Shown here one piece after another: positions 7,579 through 17,087 of a stretch of DNA of 64,000 nt (the first letter of the stretch is position 1; every line of letters starts with the position of its first letter). Source of the stretch: Gaoshiqia sp050178015. Lineage in GTDB: Bacteria; Bacteroidota; Bacteroidia; Bacteroidales; Prolixibacteraceae. The position numbers and the translations under genes are program-made. Where the stretch lies: NCBI GenBank assembly GCA_050178015.1, contig JBFXGM010000004.1:122800-186799 (forward strand), given 5' to 3'. The notes under the pieces were generated by a model. That model was not told the origin of the DNA. It did not search any database and saw nothing but the letters and a program-made list of their open reading frames with translations.

Positions 7579-7893
7579 ATGAGGGCGAATACGCGTTTTA
7601 AACAGATCATCCGTTCGGACCGTCCGGTGTTGGTGGATTTTTACGCCGATTGGTGCCAGCCATGCCGGCAGGTTCCGCCTATCCTGAAAGAAGTGAAAAG
7701 CACCTTCAAAGAAAATATCCGGATCCTGAAAGTGAATGTTGATCAGAATCCATTGATTGCCAGCCAGTGCCGGGTGAAAAGCATACCCACCCTTGTTCTG
7801 TTCAAATCGGGCGATATTAAGTGGACTGTCGAAGGAATTGTTCAGGTTCCTGAATTGGCCGAAGTGATTACGAAATATTTGGCTGACAGTTAA
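7579..7893 (+). CDS. Thioredoxin with a CQPC active site
   Basis: This 104-residue cytosolic protein covers a complete thioredoxin fold. The active site is at residues 25-29 (WCQPC), after VLVDFYAD, and the cis-proline loop is SIPTLVLF. Thioredoxins reduce protein disulfides using NADPH via thioredoxin reductase. The dipeptide between the cysteines is usually GP; QP is unusual and may shift redox potential or partner choice. The downstream neighbour is an orphan histidine kinase gene, separated by 57 bases. The start is fixed by AGGAGG seven bases upstream. Confidence 0.88.
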   Translation: MRANTRFKQIIRSDRPVLVDFYADWCQPCRQVPPILKEVKSTFKENIRILKVNVDQNPLIASQCRVKSIPTLVLFKSGDIKWTVEGIVQVPELAEVITKYLADS

Positions 7894-7901
7894 TTTGTTT
7901 G

Positions 7902-7932
7902 TTTGATTTTTCGTTAAACATCTCTATATTTA
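7902..7932 (+). promoter_or_regulatory. Candidate promoter for the PAS histidine kinase
   Basis: TTTG (7902-7905), a 19-base spacer, then TATATTTA (7925-7932). The spacing is ideal and the -7 box has one mismatch to TAnnTTTG. Two more TTTG copies precede it in tandem. Confidence 0.45.
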
Positions 7933-7950
7933 CCGCGCTAAGGTAATTTT

Positions 7951-9081
7951 ATGAGCATCGTTAACCATCCTGCTGAAAGGGATTCGCTTGACAAAATTCT
8001 GGAAAGCCGGTCTTCCATCGAAAATATCAAATATGTCAAGGACTTGTTGTCCGCCACGTCTTCTATCATTTGTATCCTGAACGACAAAAGCCAGGTTGTT
8101 TTTTCCAATGATATTTTGTTTGAAAAGTATGGCTTGGACCTTGAGCGTGATGTGCTTGGTTTCCGTCCGGGCGAGATTTTTAATTGTGTGAACGCCGATA
8201 ATGATACCGGTGGCTGCGGCACTTCCGACAAATGTCAGTTCTGTGGGGCCAATACAGCTTTTTTGACCAGTTGGAAAGAAAAACGCCAGGTGATTAACGA
8301 GTGCCGCATCGTAAAGCATAACGGGGCGCATACCACACAGCTTGATCTCGAAATTACTGCTACCCCATTTTCATATGCGCAGGTGGATTATCTGATCGTT
8401 TCGATTGTGGACATTACCGAGAGGAAGCGCAAGGAATTGCTGGAACGTATCTTTTTTCACGATATCATCAATATTGCGTCGAGCCTGAGCGGGGTGTTGC
8501 AGCTTTATCCGCTGTTGGAAGAACAGGAAAAGGCGGAATATCTTGAAATTGCCCACTCGTTGAGCGATCAGATAATTGACGAAATCAAAGGACAACAGCA
8601 GATGTTGAAAGCCGAAAGTGGCGAATTGGACGTCAATCCGGCAGACTTGCAGGTCGAGCCGTTCCTGAAAAAAATATGCGATCAGATCCGCTTCAATAAT
8701 GCTGCCTTTGAACGGAAGGTGCATACTTCGGATTTAACCGGGAATGCCCGTTTTCGTACCGATGAAATGTTACTGACCCGGGTGCTGATCAATATGGCCA
8801 AAAACGCGCTGGAAGCCATTGACAGGGGAGAGAAAATCACGATTACCGCAAAGAACGACACCGGCAGGCTCCGCTTCGAAGTACACAATAACAGCTATAT
8901 CGAAGAAAGCGTTCAACTACAGTTGTTTCAGCGTTCCTATTCAACCAAAGGCAAAAACCGTGGACTGGGCACGTATTCGATGAAACTGATCGGCGAACGC
9001 TACCTGAAGGGCAAAGTCGGGTTTACAAGCACGATGGAAAACGGTACTACCTTCTATATCGAATTGCCTGAAAATAGCTGA
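7951..9081 (+). CDS. Orphan PAS-domain sensor histidine kinase
   Basis: This 376-residue soluble protein has no membrane segment. A PAS domain spans about residues 30-155 and contains a cysteine cluster at 89-98 (GCGTSDKCQFCG). The H-box is FFHDIIN with probable phospho-acceptor His170. The ATPase domain has the N-box (INMAKNALEAID, Asn285) and the RGLGTYS glycine loop (337-343). The usual DNG box is replaced by VHNNSYI, so nucleotide contacts differ from the norm; related kinases keep N-P-x-x-I here. No response regulator lies nearby. The signal could be redox or metal, given the cysteines (inference). It ends three bases from the convergent TPR gene. Confidence 0.82.
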   Translation: MSIVNHPAERDSLDKILESRSSIENIKYVKDLLSATSSIICILNDKSQVVFSNDILFEKYGLDLERDVLGFRPGEIFNCVNADNDTGGCGTSDKCQFCGANTAFLTSWKEKRQVINECRIVKHNGAHTTQLDLEITATPFSYAQVDYLIVSIVDITERKRKELLERIFFHDIINIASSLSGVLQLYPLLEEQEKAEYLEIAHSLSDQIIDEIKGQQQMLKAESGELDVNPADLQVEPFLKKICDQIRFNNAAFERKVHTSDLTGNARFRTDEMLLTRVLINMAKNALEAIDRGEKITITAKNDTGRLRFEVHNNSYIEESVQLQLFQRSYSTKGKNRGLGTYSMKLIGERYLKGKVGFTSTMENGTTFYIELPENS

Positions 9082-9084
9082 TCC

Positions 9085-12000
9085 TTACTGCAGTGCCTGA
9101 CGAATTTTCTGTAACTGTTCTTTCGGATAATTTTCATTTGGGCGTAACGTTTGCGCTTTGTTGTAATAGAAGCGGGCTACGCTGTAGTTTTTCTCACCAA
9201 AGGCTTTGTCTCCTTCTGTAATTAGTTGGTCGTATTCGCGGGCTTCCTGATCTTTCTTTTCCTGATCCATAGCCTGCTGAATTTCCTTGAGCTTGATGGC
9301 TACATACTGGTCGTCTTTTTTGATGGAGAGCGCTCGCTGGAAATAGGAACGGGCTACAGCCAATTCCTTTTTGTAAAACGCTTCATCACCATTTGTTACC
9401 ATGTTTTGGTATTCTTCTTCCTCGCGCTGCGACAAGAGGGAGTTGGTCAATCGACCGATTTCTTCAATTTTGTCTTTCGGGTATTGCTCCCATGACTTGG
9501 CCGTTAATGCCTGACTATAATAAAAGCGGGCGACGGTATAGTTGGTCTTTTCAAATTCGGAATCGGCCCGGGCGATGGCATCGGCGTAGGCTTTCACTCG
9601 TTCGGAGGTCAGCGACTGGTCAATGAGTTTGCTGATTTCAGCGATCCTTTCCTTGGGATACGGATTTTCCGGCTGAATGCCAGCTGCTTGGTAGTAGTAG
9701 AACTGGGCCACATTGTAGTCTTTCCGTTCGAAATTTTCATCGGCCTGCTGGATGACTTCCTGATAGTTTTCGTTGGTTCTTGAAGCTGCCTTTGTGCGCA
9801 TGGCTTCTTCCTGCAAGGCCAATAATTTCTGATCAATTTCTTCAATCCGCCGGGTCGGGTAAGTTTCCTTTGGTTTGTAGCTTAATGCTTTTTGGTACGA
9901 TGTGCGTGCGGCGCTCCATTCCTCCTGCCCAAACTGCTTGTCGGCCTGACTGATAGCTTGCTTGTACCCGGCTTCCAGTTGTTCGAGGATGCGCATCAGC
10001 TTTTCAACTTCGGCAATTTTTTCATTCACCTCGGCTGTTTTTGAAGGCAAAATGACAATTGCCTCCCGGTAAATCGTGATAGCTTGCGGTAACAATTGCT
10101 TTTCTGTGAGGTCCTCGGCCTGTGCCATTTTTTTGTTGAAGGCTGCCAGTTGCGCGTTGGCCAGCGAATCAGCCCGGGCATGCTGTTTCCGCTCCAGTTC
10201 GGCCTGTGCCAGCAGGGCCAGCTGCCGGTCAATTTCTTCGATGCGCTGTTTCGGGTAAGCTTCATTCGGCTTCAACCCGAGCGCAGTTTGGTAGGATGCT
10301 TTGGCCGGTTGCCATTCCTGCCCGTTAAACTGCTGATCAGCCTGGGCGATAGCCTGCCGGTAGTTGGCATCGAGCTGGGCCCGGGCCAGGGAGTCAGCCT
10401 GTGCTTGCTGTTTCCGCTCCAGTTCGGCTTGAGCCAGGAGCGCCAGCTGCCGGTCAATTTCTTCGATGCGTTGTTTCGGGTAAGCTTCATTCGGCTTCAA
10501 TCCAAGCGCTGTTTGGTAGGATGCTTTGGCAGGTTGCCATTCCTGTTGTGCAAATTGCTGGTCTCCTTGGGCAATAGCTTGCCGGTAGTTGGCATCCAGC
10601 TGTGCCTGTGCCAGCGAGTCGGCTTGCGCTTGCTGTTTCCGCTCCAGTTCGGCTTGTGCCAGGAGCGCCAGTTGCCGGTCAATTTCTTCTATGCGCTGTT
10701 TCGGGTAGGCTTCATTCGGCTTCAACCCGAGCGCTGTTTGGTAGGATGCTTTGGCCGGTTGCCAATCCCTTTGTGCATATTGCTGGTCGCCTTGAGCGAT
10801 CGCCTGCCGGTAGTTGGCTTCGAGCTGTGCCTTTGCCAGCGAGTCGGCTTGCGCTTGTTGTTTCCGTTCCAGTTCCGCTTGCGCCAGGAGCGCCAGCTGC
10901 CGGTCAATTTCTTCGATACGCTGTTTCGGGTAGGCTTCATTCGGCTTCAACCCGAGTGCTGTTTGGTAGGATGTTTTGGCCGGTTGCCATTCCTGTTGGC
11001 CAAACTGTTGATCGGCCTGGGCGATCGCCTGCCGGTAGTTGGCTTCGAGCTGTGCCTGTGCCAGCGAGTCGGCTTGCGCTTGCTGTTTCCGCTCCAGTTC
11101 GGCTTGCGCCAGGAGCGCCAGCTGCCGGTCAATTTCTTCTATGCGCTGTTTCGGGTAGGCTTCATCCGGCTTCAACCCGAGTGCTGTTTGGTAGGACGCT
11201 TTGGCCGGTTGCCATTCCTGTTGTGCAAATTGCTGGTCGCCTTGGGCAATAGCTTGCCGGTAGTTGGCATCCAGCTGTGCCTGTGCCAGCGAGTCGGCTT
11301 GCGCTTGCTGTTTCCGTTCCAGTTCGGCTTGCGCCAGGAGCGCCAGCTGCCGGTCAATTTCTTCGATGCGCTGTTTCGGGTAGGCTTCATCCGGCTTCAA
11401 CCCGAGTGCTGTTTGGTAGGACGCTTTGGCCGGTTGCCATTCCTGTTGTGCAAATTGCTGGTCGCCTTGGGCAATAGCTTGCCGGTAGTTGGCATCCAGC
11501 TGTGCCTGTGCCAGCGAGTCGGCTTGCGCTTGCTGTTTCCGTTCCAGTTCGGCTTGCGCCAGGAGCGCCAGTTGCCGGTCAATTTCTTCGATGCGCTGTT
11601 TCGGGTAAGCTTCATTCGGCTTCAACCTGAGTGCTGTTTGGTAGGACGCTTTGGCCGGTTGCCATTCCTGTTGTGCAAATTGCTGGTCGCCTTGAGCGAT
11701 CGCCTGCCGGTAGTTGGCATCCAGTTGTTCCCGTGCCAGCGAGTCGGCTTGCGCTTGCTGTTTCCGTTCCAGTTCGGCTTGCGCCAGGAGCGCCAGCTGC
11801 CGGTCAATTTCTTCTATGCGCTGTTTTGGGTAGGCTTCATTCGGCTTCAACCCGAGCGCTGTTTGGTAGGATGTTTTGGCCGGTTGCCATTCCTGTTGGC
11901 CAAACTGTTGATCGGCCTGGGACAGGACGGCTTGATAGTCGGACTCCAATTTGCGGCGGGCTGCCTCTTCTTCTGCCAGATGTTGCAGCTTCTCGTCAAT

Positions 12001-14118
12001 CTCCCGGATTTTGTCTTTGGGATACTGCTCGGCAGGTTTTAATCCCGACGCAGTGGTATAGGCTGTTTTTGCCTGCTGGAAATTTGCTTGAGCAAAAAAA
12101 TCATCCGCTTCCGTGATTTTAGCTTGATAGGCTTCGTTGAGCTTTTGGGCTGCTACTTGTTGGGCAAGTATCTCGTTGATGCGCAGAATTTGCATTTTTG
12201 GATAGCTCTCGTCGGGAAAATACAGCAGCGCTTCTTCGTATTTGGTTGCAGCCTCGGCGTAACTCTGTTGCTGAAAGAACTGGTCGGCAGCAGCAATAGC
12301 CGCATTGTATGCCCCGGTTTGCCGGGCGATTTGAGCCAGTTTGCTGTCAATAGCCTGGATTTGTGCCGGAGGATAAGTTTCGGCGGGCTTTAATGAGTTG
12401 GCCGTTTGATAGGCTGTTTTTGCCTGTTGCCAGGATTCGGTTTGAAACAGCCGGTCACCCTCGGCAATGGCTGCCAGGTATTTTTCATTCAATTCTTTTT
12501 GCTGTTGTTCACGGGCCGTTGCTTCTGCAGCAGCCATTTCTTTGGCGTGTTGGAGCGAATCTGTGCGGGCGATCATCTCGTCGGGCAGCGTTTCGTCGGG
12601 TTTTATTTCTTTTGCCTGAACGAAGGCCTGCCGGGCGGCATCAAATGCTTCCTGCCCAAGTTCTCTTGTTCCGGTTTGCATGGCTTCCAGGTATGCTTTG
12701 TCGATGGATTCGGCCTGTTCGCGGAGACGGTTCTGCTCGGCATCGATACGGGCCAGTTGGTTTTTGGGGTAATTTTCTTCCGGTTTCAGTTCCAACGCTT
12801 GCTGGTAGCCGGTTTTGGCTTGTCCGAACTGCTTTTGCGCATACGCCTTGTCGGCCAGCGTAATTGCCGAGGCATATTGCTGGTCGGTGGCTTGCTGTTT
12901 CAGGATTTGGTCAATCTCGGCCAACCGGTTTTTGGCCCGGACGTGGTCCGATTGAATTTGTAACACATCCTGGTAGCGCAATTTCGCCTGCATATATTGC
13001 TGGTTCTCGAACGCATTGTTGGCTTCGGTCAGCATTCGCTCCAGTTCCTGGTTTTGCTTTAGTTGCCGGTCGATCCTGTTGATCTGTTGGGTGGGATAGG
13101 ATTCGTTTGGCAGAATGTCCTTTGCCTGGCTGTACAATTCGCGGGCCGGCTGCAGGGCGTTTGCGTTAAATTGTTGGTCGGCCTGCGCAATCAGTTCATT
13201 GTATTGAAGTTGGGTCTGCTGCTGGGCCAGGAGCCGGTTGGATTCGTTCAGACGGTCACGGGCGTATTTGTCGTTTGGTTTTATCCCCAAAGCCCGTTGA
13301 TAGGCTTCGGCTGCCCCGTTATATTGTGTTTCGGTAAAAAGGCGGTCGCCTTCACGAATAGCTTCCTGGTAATTTTTCTCTACACCTTCGGTTAGTTGCA
13401 GGGCGGCCAGCACATCCTGTAGCTCGGCAATGCGATCTCTCGGGTAAGGCCGGTCGGGAAACAGGTTCAATGCCTCGCGGAATTTGTCGATGGCCAGCTG
13501 AAATTCTTTTTTGTGATAAAAGGCATCTGCATCGGCAATGGCTTCATCGTAAGCTTTTTCCAGGGCGGCATGTTCCAGTTCATCGGCTTTGCTGATGGTT
13601 TTCCGTTCGGCTGCCAACGCCAGGTTTTGCTGGATGGCTTCCTGGATTTGTTCGCGCAGTTGGGCGTCCGAAAAGTAAATTTCGGCATCAAAATTATCGA
13701 TTCGGGCATTGTAAAATATACGGGCAACGGGCTTGATTGTGAATGTTTTATCAATTTCGTCCACTTCCTTGAACAGGTTCAGTACAAAAGGCAGGGGAGG
13801 GAACCGGTCGTTATTTTTCAGCACTTCATCGGGGACAAAGGTGGAAATGATCACAATTTTCTGGAAAAAACCTTCCCGGTTGAAGGTAATCCGGTATTCG
13901 TGGTTATAATCGAATTCGAAATCAAATTTGCCGCTTTTGGCCGGGACTACCGTTTCTTCTGTACCGCCGTCTTTCGATACCGAAATCGTGGCCCCGTCGG
14001 TTTTTCCATCATCAGAGGTCAGCCGTCCGTTTACAATGAATTTATTCTTGTCCTGGGCAACCAGCAGCAGAACCACTGCAACAGCAAATAATGCTAAAAG
14101 TATTTTTCTTACGGGCAT
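9085..14118 (-). CDS. Giant TPR-like repeat protein with recent internal expansion
   Basis: This 1677-residue exported protein has an N-terminal hydrophobic signal (about residues 4-21). A beta-rich domain follows (residues 27-150) that resembles carboxypeptidase-regulatory or Ig-like folds, with FIVNGRLTSDDG and ISVSKDGG. From about residue 190 to the end I count 23 TPR-like units of 70-78 residues. Each has an A-x-x-x-Y-x-x-A helix, a P-x-x-x-Y-P turn and a helix ending in I-x-x-I-D-x-x-L. Units 10-17 (about residues 733-1324) are almost identical and rich in Gln and Ala. TPR solenoids bind other proteins, so a periplasmic or surface scaffold is the likely role (inference). No catalytic domain is visible. 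There is no lipobox. Confidence 0.8.
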   Translation of the reverse strand: MPVRKILLALFAVAVVLLLVAQDKNKFIVNGRLTSDDGKTDGATISVSKDGGTEETVVPAKSGKFDFEFDYNHEYRITFNREGFFQKIVIISTFVPDEVLKNNDRFPPLPFVLNLFKEVDEIDKTFTIKPVARIFYNARIDNFDAEIYFSDAQLREQIQEAIQQNLALAAERKTISKADELEHAALEKAYDEAIADADAFYHKKEFQLAIDKFREALNLFPDRPYPRDRIAELQDVLAALQLTEGVEKNYQEAIREGDRLFTETQYNGAAEAYQRALGIKPNDKYARDRLNESNRLLAQQQTQLQYNELIAQADQQFNANALQPARELYSQAKDILPNESYPTQQINRIDRQLKQNQELERMLTEANNAFENQQYMQAKLRYQDVLQIQSDHVRAKNRLAEIDQILKQQATDQQYASAITLADKAYAQKQFGQAKTGYQQALELKPEENYPKNQLARIDAEQNRLREQAESIDKAYLEAMQTGTRELGQEAFDAARQAFVQAKEIKPDETLPDEMIARTDSLQHAKEMAAAEATAREQQQKELNEKYLAAIAEGDRLFQTESWQQAKTAYQTANSLKPAETYPPAQIQAIDSKLAQIARQTGAYNAAIAAADQFFQQQSYAEAATKYEEALLYFPDESYPKMQILRINEILAQQVAAQKLNEAYQAKITEADDFFAQANFQQAKTAYTTASGLKPAEQYPKDKIREIDEKLQHLAEEEAARRKLESDYQAVLSQADQQFGQQEWQPAKTSYQTALGLKPNEAYPKQRIEEIDRQLALLAQAELERKQQAQADSLAREQLDANYRQAIAQGDQQFAQQEWQPAKASYQTALRLKPNEAYPKQRIEEIDRQLALLAQAELERKQQAQADSLAQAQLDANYRQAIAQGDQQFAQQEWQPAKASYQTALGLKPDEAYPKQRIEEIDRQLALLAQAELERKQQAQADSLAQAQLDANYRQAIAQGDQQFAQQEWQPAKASYQTALGLKPDEAYPKQRIEEIDRQLALLAQAELERKQQAQADSLAQAQLEANYRQAIAQADQQFGQQEWQPAKTSYQTALGLKPNEAYPKQRIEEIDRQLALLAQAELERKQQAQADSLAKAQLEANYRQAIAQGDQQYAQRDWQPAKASYQTALGLKPNEAYPKQRIEEIDRQLALLAQAELERKQQAQADSLAQAQLDANYRQAIAQGDQQFAQQEWQPAKASYQTALGLKPNEAYPKQRIEEIDRQLALLAQAELERKQQAQADSLARAQLDANYRQAIAQADQQFNGQEWQPAKASYQTALGLKPNEAYPKQRIEEIDRQLALLAQAELERKQHARADSLANAQLAAFNKKMAQAEDLTEKQLLPQAITIYREAIVILPSKTAEVNEKIAEVEKLMRILEQLEAGYKQAISQADKQFGQEEWSAARTSYQKALSYKPKETYPTRRIEEIDQKLLALQEEAMRTKAASRTNENYQEVIQQADENFERKDYNVAQFYYYQAAGIQPENPYPKERIAEISKLIDQSLTSERVKAYADAIARADSEFEKTNYTVARFYYSQALTAKSWEQYPKDKIEEIGRLTNSLLSQREEEEYQNMVTNGDEAFYKKELAVARSYFQRALSIKKDDQYVAIKLKEIQQAMDQEKKDQEAREYDQLITEGDKAFGEKNYSVARFYYNKAQTLRPNENYPKEQLQKIRQALQ
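10145..11920 (-). repeat. Tandem array of eight 225-bp coding repeats
   Basis: A landmark at the turn of each unit (CTGTTTCGGG or close variants) occurs at 10246, 10471, 10696, 10921, 11146, 11371, 11596 and 11821, a constant period of 225 bases, which keeps the reading frame. Two neighbouring units (11161-11385 and 11386-11610) differ at only two bases by eye. Both flanks grade into more diverged units of the same family. Confidence 0.92.
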
Positions 14119-14210
14119 GTCATTAGGTGATTGAAAAACTAAAAGTAAAACTATCTTCGCTAAATCGCTATATCCGGCGAAATATTATAACGATTTTGTA
14201 AATTGATTTC

Positions 14211-15647
14211 ATGAAGAGAGAGCCTTATTTTGTAGAAGCTTTGTTGCCCATTTTGATTTTAGTATTGTTGCTGTCGCTGAATGTGTTGTTTTTCGACGAT
14301 ACGCTGGCCGGATCAAACCAACTGGCTCTGTTGCTGGCAGCTACGGTGGCCGGTATTATTGTACGCCGTAACGGACAAAAGTGGGAACACACCATCAAAA
14401 AGGTGGTGGCCACCATTGGGTCGGCCATGCCATCGATGCTTATTCTGTTGTTGATTGGCTCGCTGGCCGGAACCTGGCTGATCAGTGGTGTGGTGCCAGC
14501 CCTTATTTACTATGGGTTGGACATGATTAACCCGCGTTTGTTTCTGGTGACTGCGGTGGTGGTGAGCGCTGTCGTTTCGGTGGCAACAGGCAGTTCGTGG
14601 TCAACCATTGCCACCATTGGAGTGGCCCTGCTTGGAATCGGTAAGGCGATTGGTATGCATGAAGCGGTTGTGGCCGGTGCCATCATTTCGGGGTCATACT
14701 TTGGCGACAAAATATCGCCATTGAGCGATACCACCAACCTGGCGCCAGCCATGGCAGGCACGGATCTGTTTACCCATATCCGTTACATGGTTTATACTAC
14801 CACGCCCAGCCTGATCCTGACCCTGGTGATTTTTGCGGTGATTGGCTTCCGGTACGATTTCGGTCATGCCGTTATTGATGTGGACAATGTGAAATCGGCC
14901 ATTGACGGGGCATTCAATACATCGCCCTGGTTATTCCTGGTACCGGTGGTACTGTTGGGCATCATTATTTTGAAGGTGCCGGCCATCCCATCGCTGATGA
15001 TTGGTACGCTGATGGGCGGAATTTTTGCTGTTGTTTTTCAACCTCATATAGTACAGGAGCTTGCCGGGAACTTGCCTAACTATGCCAAGGCCTCGTACAT
15101 CGGTTTTATGCAGGCCATGTTTGGCGATGTGGCCATCGTTACGCCCGATCCGGATGTAAATGAACTGCTTTCGACCCGCGGGATGCGGGGGATGCTGGAT
15201 ACGGTTTGGCTGATTTTGTCGGCCATGGTTTTTGGCGGAATCATGGAAGCAGGGGGTTTGTTGGCGCGTCTGACAAGTCCCATTATTAAGTGGGCGAATT
15301 CAACCGGTTCGCTGGTTAGTTCGACGGTGGTAACCTGTGTATTTTTTAATGCCACCGCATCCGATCAGTATATTTCGATTGTTGTGCCCGGGCGCATGTT
15401 TCGCAAAAGTTACGAGGATAAAGGCCTCAAGCCCGAATTGTTGAGCCGTACACTGGAAGATGCAGGGACCATGACTTCTGTGCTGATTCCGTGGAATACC
15501 TGCGGGGCCACCCAGTCGCGCGTGCTGGGAGTGGCTACCGTCGATTATCTGCCCTATTGCTTTTTTAACCTGATTAGTCCGCTGATGTCCATATTTTTTG
15601 CGTATATGAATATTAAAATCCGGCGGATTTTGCCAAACGGGAAATGA
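14211..15647 (+). CDS. nhaC: NhaC-family Na+/H+ antiporter
   Basis: This 478-residue membrane protein has about a dozen hydrophobic helices. The diagnostic NhaC segment is present: VSVATGSSWSTIATIG, then AGAIISGSYFGDKISPLSD and TTNLAPAMAGTDL. Family members exchange sodium for protons, and some exchange organic anions such as malate and lactate. It starts at the ATG at 14211 and is followed after 51 bases by a DUF819 permease and then a sulfur amino acid PLP enzyme on the same strand. The direction of exchange and any organic co-substrate cannot be read from sequence. Confidence 0.88.
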   Translation: MKREPYFVEALLPILILVLLLSLNVLFFDDTLAGSNQLALLLAATVAGIIVRRNGQKWEHTIKKVVATIGSAMPSMLILLLIGSLAGTWLISGVVPALIYYGLDMINPRLFLVTAVVVSAVVSVATGSSWSTIATIGVALLGIGKAIGMHEAVVAGAIISGSYFGDKISPLSDTTNLAPAMAGTDLFTHIRYMVYTTTPSLILTLVIFAVIGFRYDFGHAVIDVDNVKSAIDGAFNTSPWLFLVPVVLLGIIILKVPAIPSLMIGTLMGGIFAVVFQPHIVQELAGNLPNYAKASYIGFMQAMFGDVAIVTPDPDVNELLSTRGMRGMLDTVWLILSAMVFGGIMEAGGLLARLTSPIIKWANSTGSLVSSTVVTCVFFNATASDQYISIVVPGRMFRKSYEDKGLKPELLSRTLEDAGTMTSVLIPWNTCGATQSRVLGVATVDYLPYCFFNLISPLMSIFFAYMNIKIRRILPNGK

Positions 15648-15698
15648 GTTTCGTTTAATGGCTGATATGTATTGTGTTGGGTGAGTAATACGAATTGT

Positions 15699-16970
15699 AT
15701 GCTGATTATTGTTCTGTTGGTGTTGTTTTATTTTGGGATTCCGGTAGTCATTATTTGGTTGACCCATCTGTCAAAAACGATTCAAAAGATTGGTGCGGTG
15801 GTATTGGCTTATATAACCGGCCTGGTACTGGGGAATGTGGGGATTCTGCCCAATGCCTCCGCTGCTTTTCGGGAAATCCTGGCCGGGAACACCAGCCTTC
15901 CTTCAGACGAATTGATGACGTATGTGGAGCAGGGCCTAATCCCTGGCTCAGACGTGCTTGTTAACCAGATTGCCGGCCTTCAGCAAACTTTGCTGAATGT
16001 GGTCATTCCGCTGGCCATCCCGCTGCTACTGTTTTCACTCGACCTGAAACGCTGGCTGCAGTTGGCCAAAGGGGCCATGTTCTCGCTGCTGTTGGGACTG
16101 TCGTCGTTGCTGGTAGTGGTGGTTTCCGGCTATTTTTTGTTTGGGAAGCAGATTGTGGAAGGCTGGAAGGTGGCCGGGATGCTGATCGGGATTTATACAG
16201 GGGGAGCGCCCAACCTGGCGGCCATCAGCACCGCGCTGGATGTGGAACCCAACCAGTACATTCTGACCAATACCTATGATATGGTGCTGGGCGCTTTTTG
16301 CCTGATTTTTCTGCTTACCTCGGCGCAGCGGCTGTTTAATTTGTTTTTGCCGAATTTTAATGATTCGCACCGCGAGCTGGTGCGGGAGCAAATTCTTTCG
16401 GAGCAGGAGGATGTGGACAATTACCGGGGCATGCTGACAAAAAGAGGGACCCCAAAATTAGTGATAGCCCTTGGTTTGTCGGTGTTGATTGCTGTCGCCG
16501 GTGGTGGTCTGGGGCTGCTGTTCCCCGAATCTGCACAAACAACGGTTGCCATACTTTCCATCACCACCTTCAGCCTTGCGGCAAGTATGGTGCGGGCAGT
16601 CAACCGGCTGGAGAAGACGTTTCAGTTCGGGATGTATTTTATCGTCGTGTTTTCGCTGGTGGTTGCCAGTATGGGCGATTTGCGGAGCATGTTCAGCATC
16701 GAATTCCTAAACTTATTTTTGTATGTAACGCTGGCTGTATTTGGCTCCATGCTGGTGCATGTGTTCCTGTCGTGGGTGTTCCGGGTGGATTCGGACACGA
16801 CGATCATCACCATCACGGCGCTGACTTATTCGCCGCCCTTTGTGCCGGTGGTGGCAGGCGCCCTGAAAAATAAGGAAGTCATCATTTCGGGGCTGACAGT
16901 GGGGATTTTAGGCTATGCTTTTGGCAACTACCTGGGCGTAGCTTTGGCTTTTTTGCTGAAGGGGTTTTGA
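15699..16970 (+). CDS. DUF819 family membrane protein (putative permease)
   Basis: This protein of about 423 residues has about ten hydrophobic helices in two related halves, with GIYTGGAPNLAAISTALDV in the middle and ALTYSPPFVPVVAGALKNKE near the end. These match the DUF819/YjcL family of putative carriers, whose substrate is unknown. I start at the ATG at 15699, where the first helix begins; an in-frame TTG at 15672 would add nine residues (CWVSNTN) that do not look like a natural N-terminus. It lies between an NhaC antiporter and a Cys/Met-metabolism enzyme, all on the plus strand. Confidence 0.8.
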   Translation: MLIIVLLVLFYFGIPVVIIWLTHLSKTIQKIGAVVLAYITGLVLGNVGILPNASAAFREILAGNTSLPSDELMTYVEQGLIPGSDVLVNQIAGLQQTLLNVVIPLAIPLLLFSLDLKRWLQLAKGAMFSLLLGLSSLLVVVVSGYFLFGKQIVEGWKVAGMLIGIYTGGAPNLAAISTALDVEPNQYILTNTYDMVLGAFCLIFLLTSAQRLFNLFLPNFNDSHRELVREQILSEQEDVDNYRGMLTKRGTPKLVIALGLSVLIAVAGGGLGLLFPESAQTTVAILSITTFSLAASMVRAVNRLEKTFQFGMYFIVVFSLVVASMGDLRSMFSIEFLNLFLYVTLAVFGSMLVHVFLSWVFRVDSDTTIITITALTYSPPFVPVVAGALKNKEVIISGLTVGILGYAFGNYLGVALAFLLKGF

Positions 16971-17087
16971 TGGGGAAAGCATGATCTCAGGTTGAAGAAC
17001 ATAGTCAATTCATCTGGTTGCTGGGCGAAAATCATCCTTTTTTGTTGGCGAAGCGTTTAACTTGAAGTCAAATCAAACAAAAACGTT

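Noticed and set aside
10145..11920. Possible CRISPR or satellite array
   Set aside because: Units are contiguous without spacers, have a period divisible by three, and lie fully within an open coding frame with conserved TPR residues.
10096..12042. 648-residue open frame on the plus strand opposite the TPR repeats
   Set aside because: It exists only because the repeat unit lacks stops in this antisense frame; its translation is a low-complexity repetition without a fold, and the minus-strand TPR frame explains the region.
15672..15698. TTG start for the DUF819 protein
   Set aside because: The added residues (CWVSNTNC) are not typical of an N-terminus and the ATG at 15699 begins at the first membrane helix.
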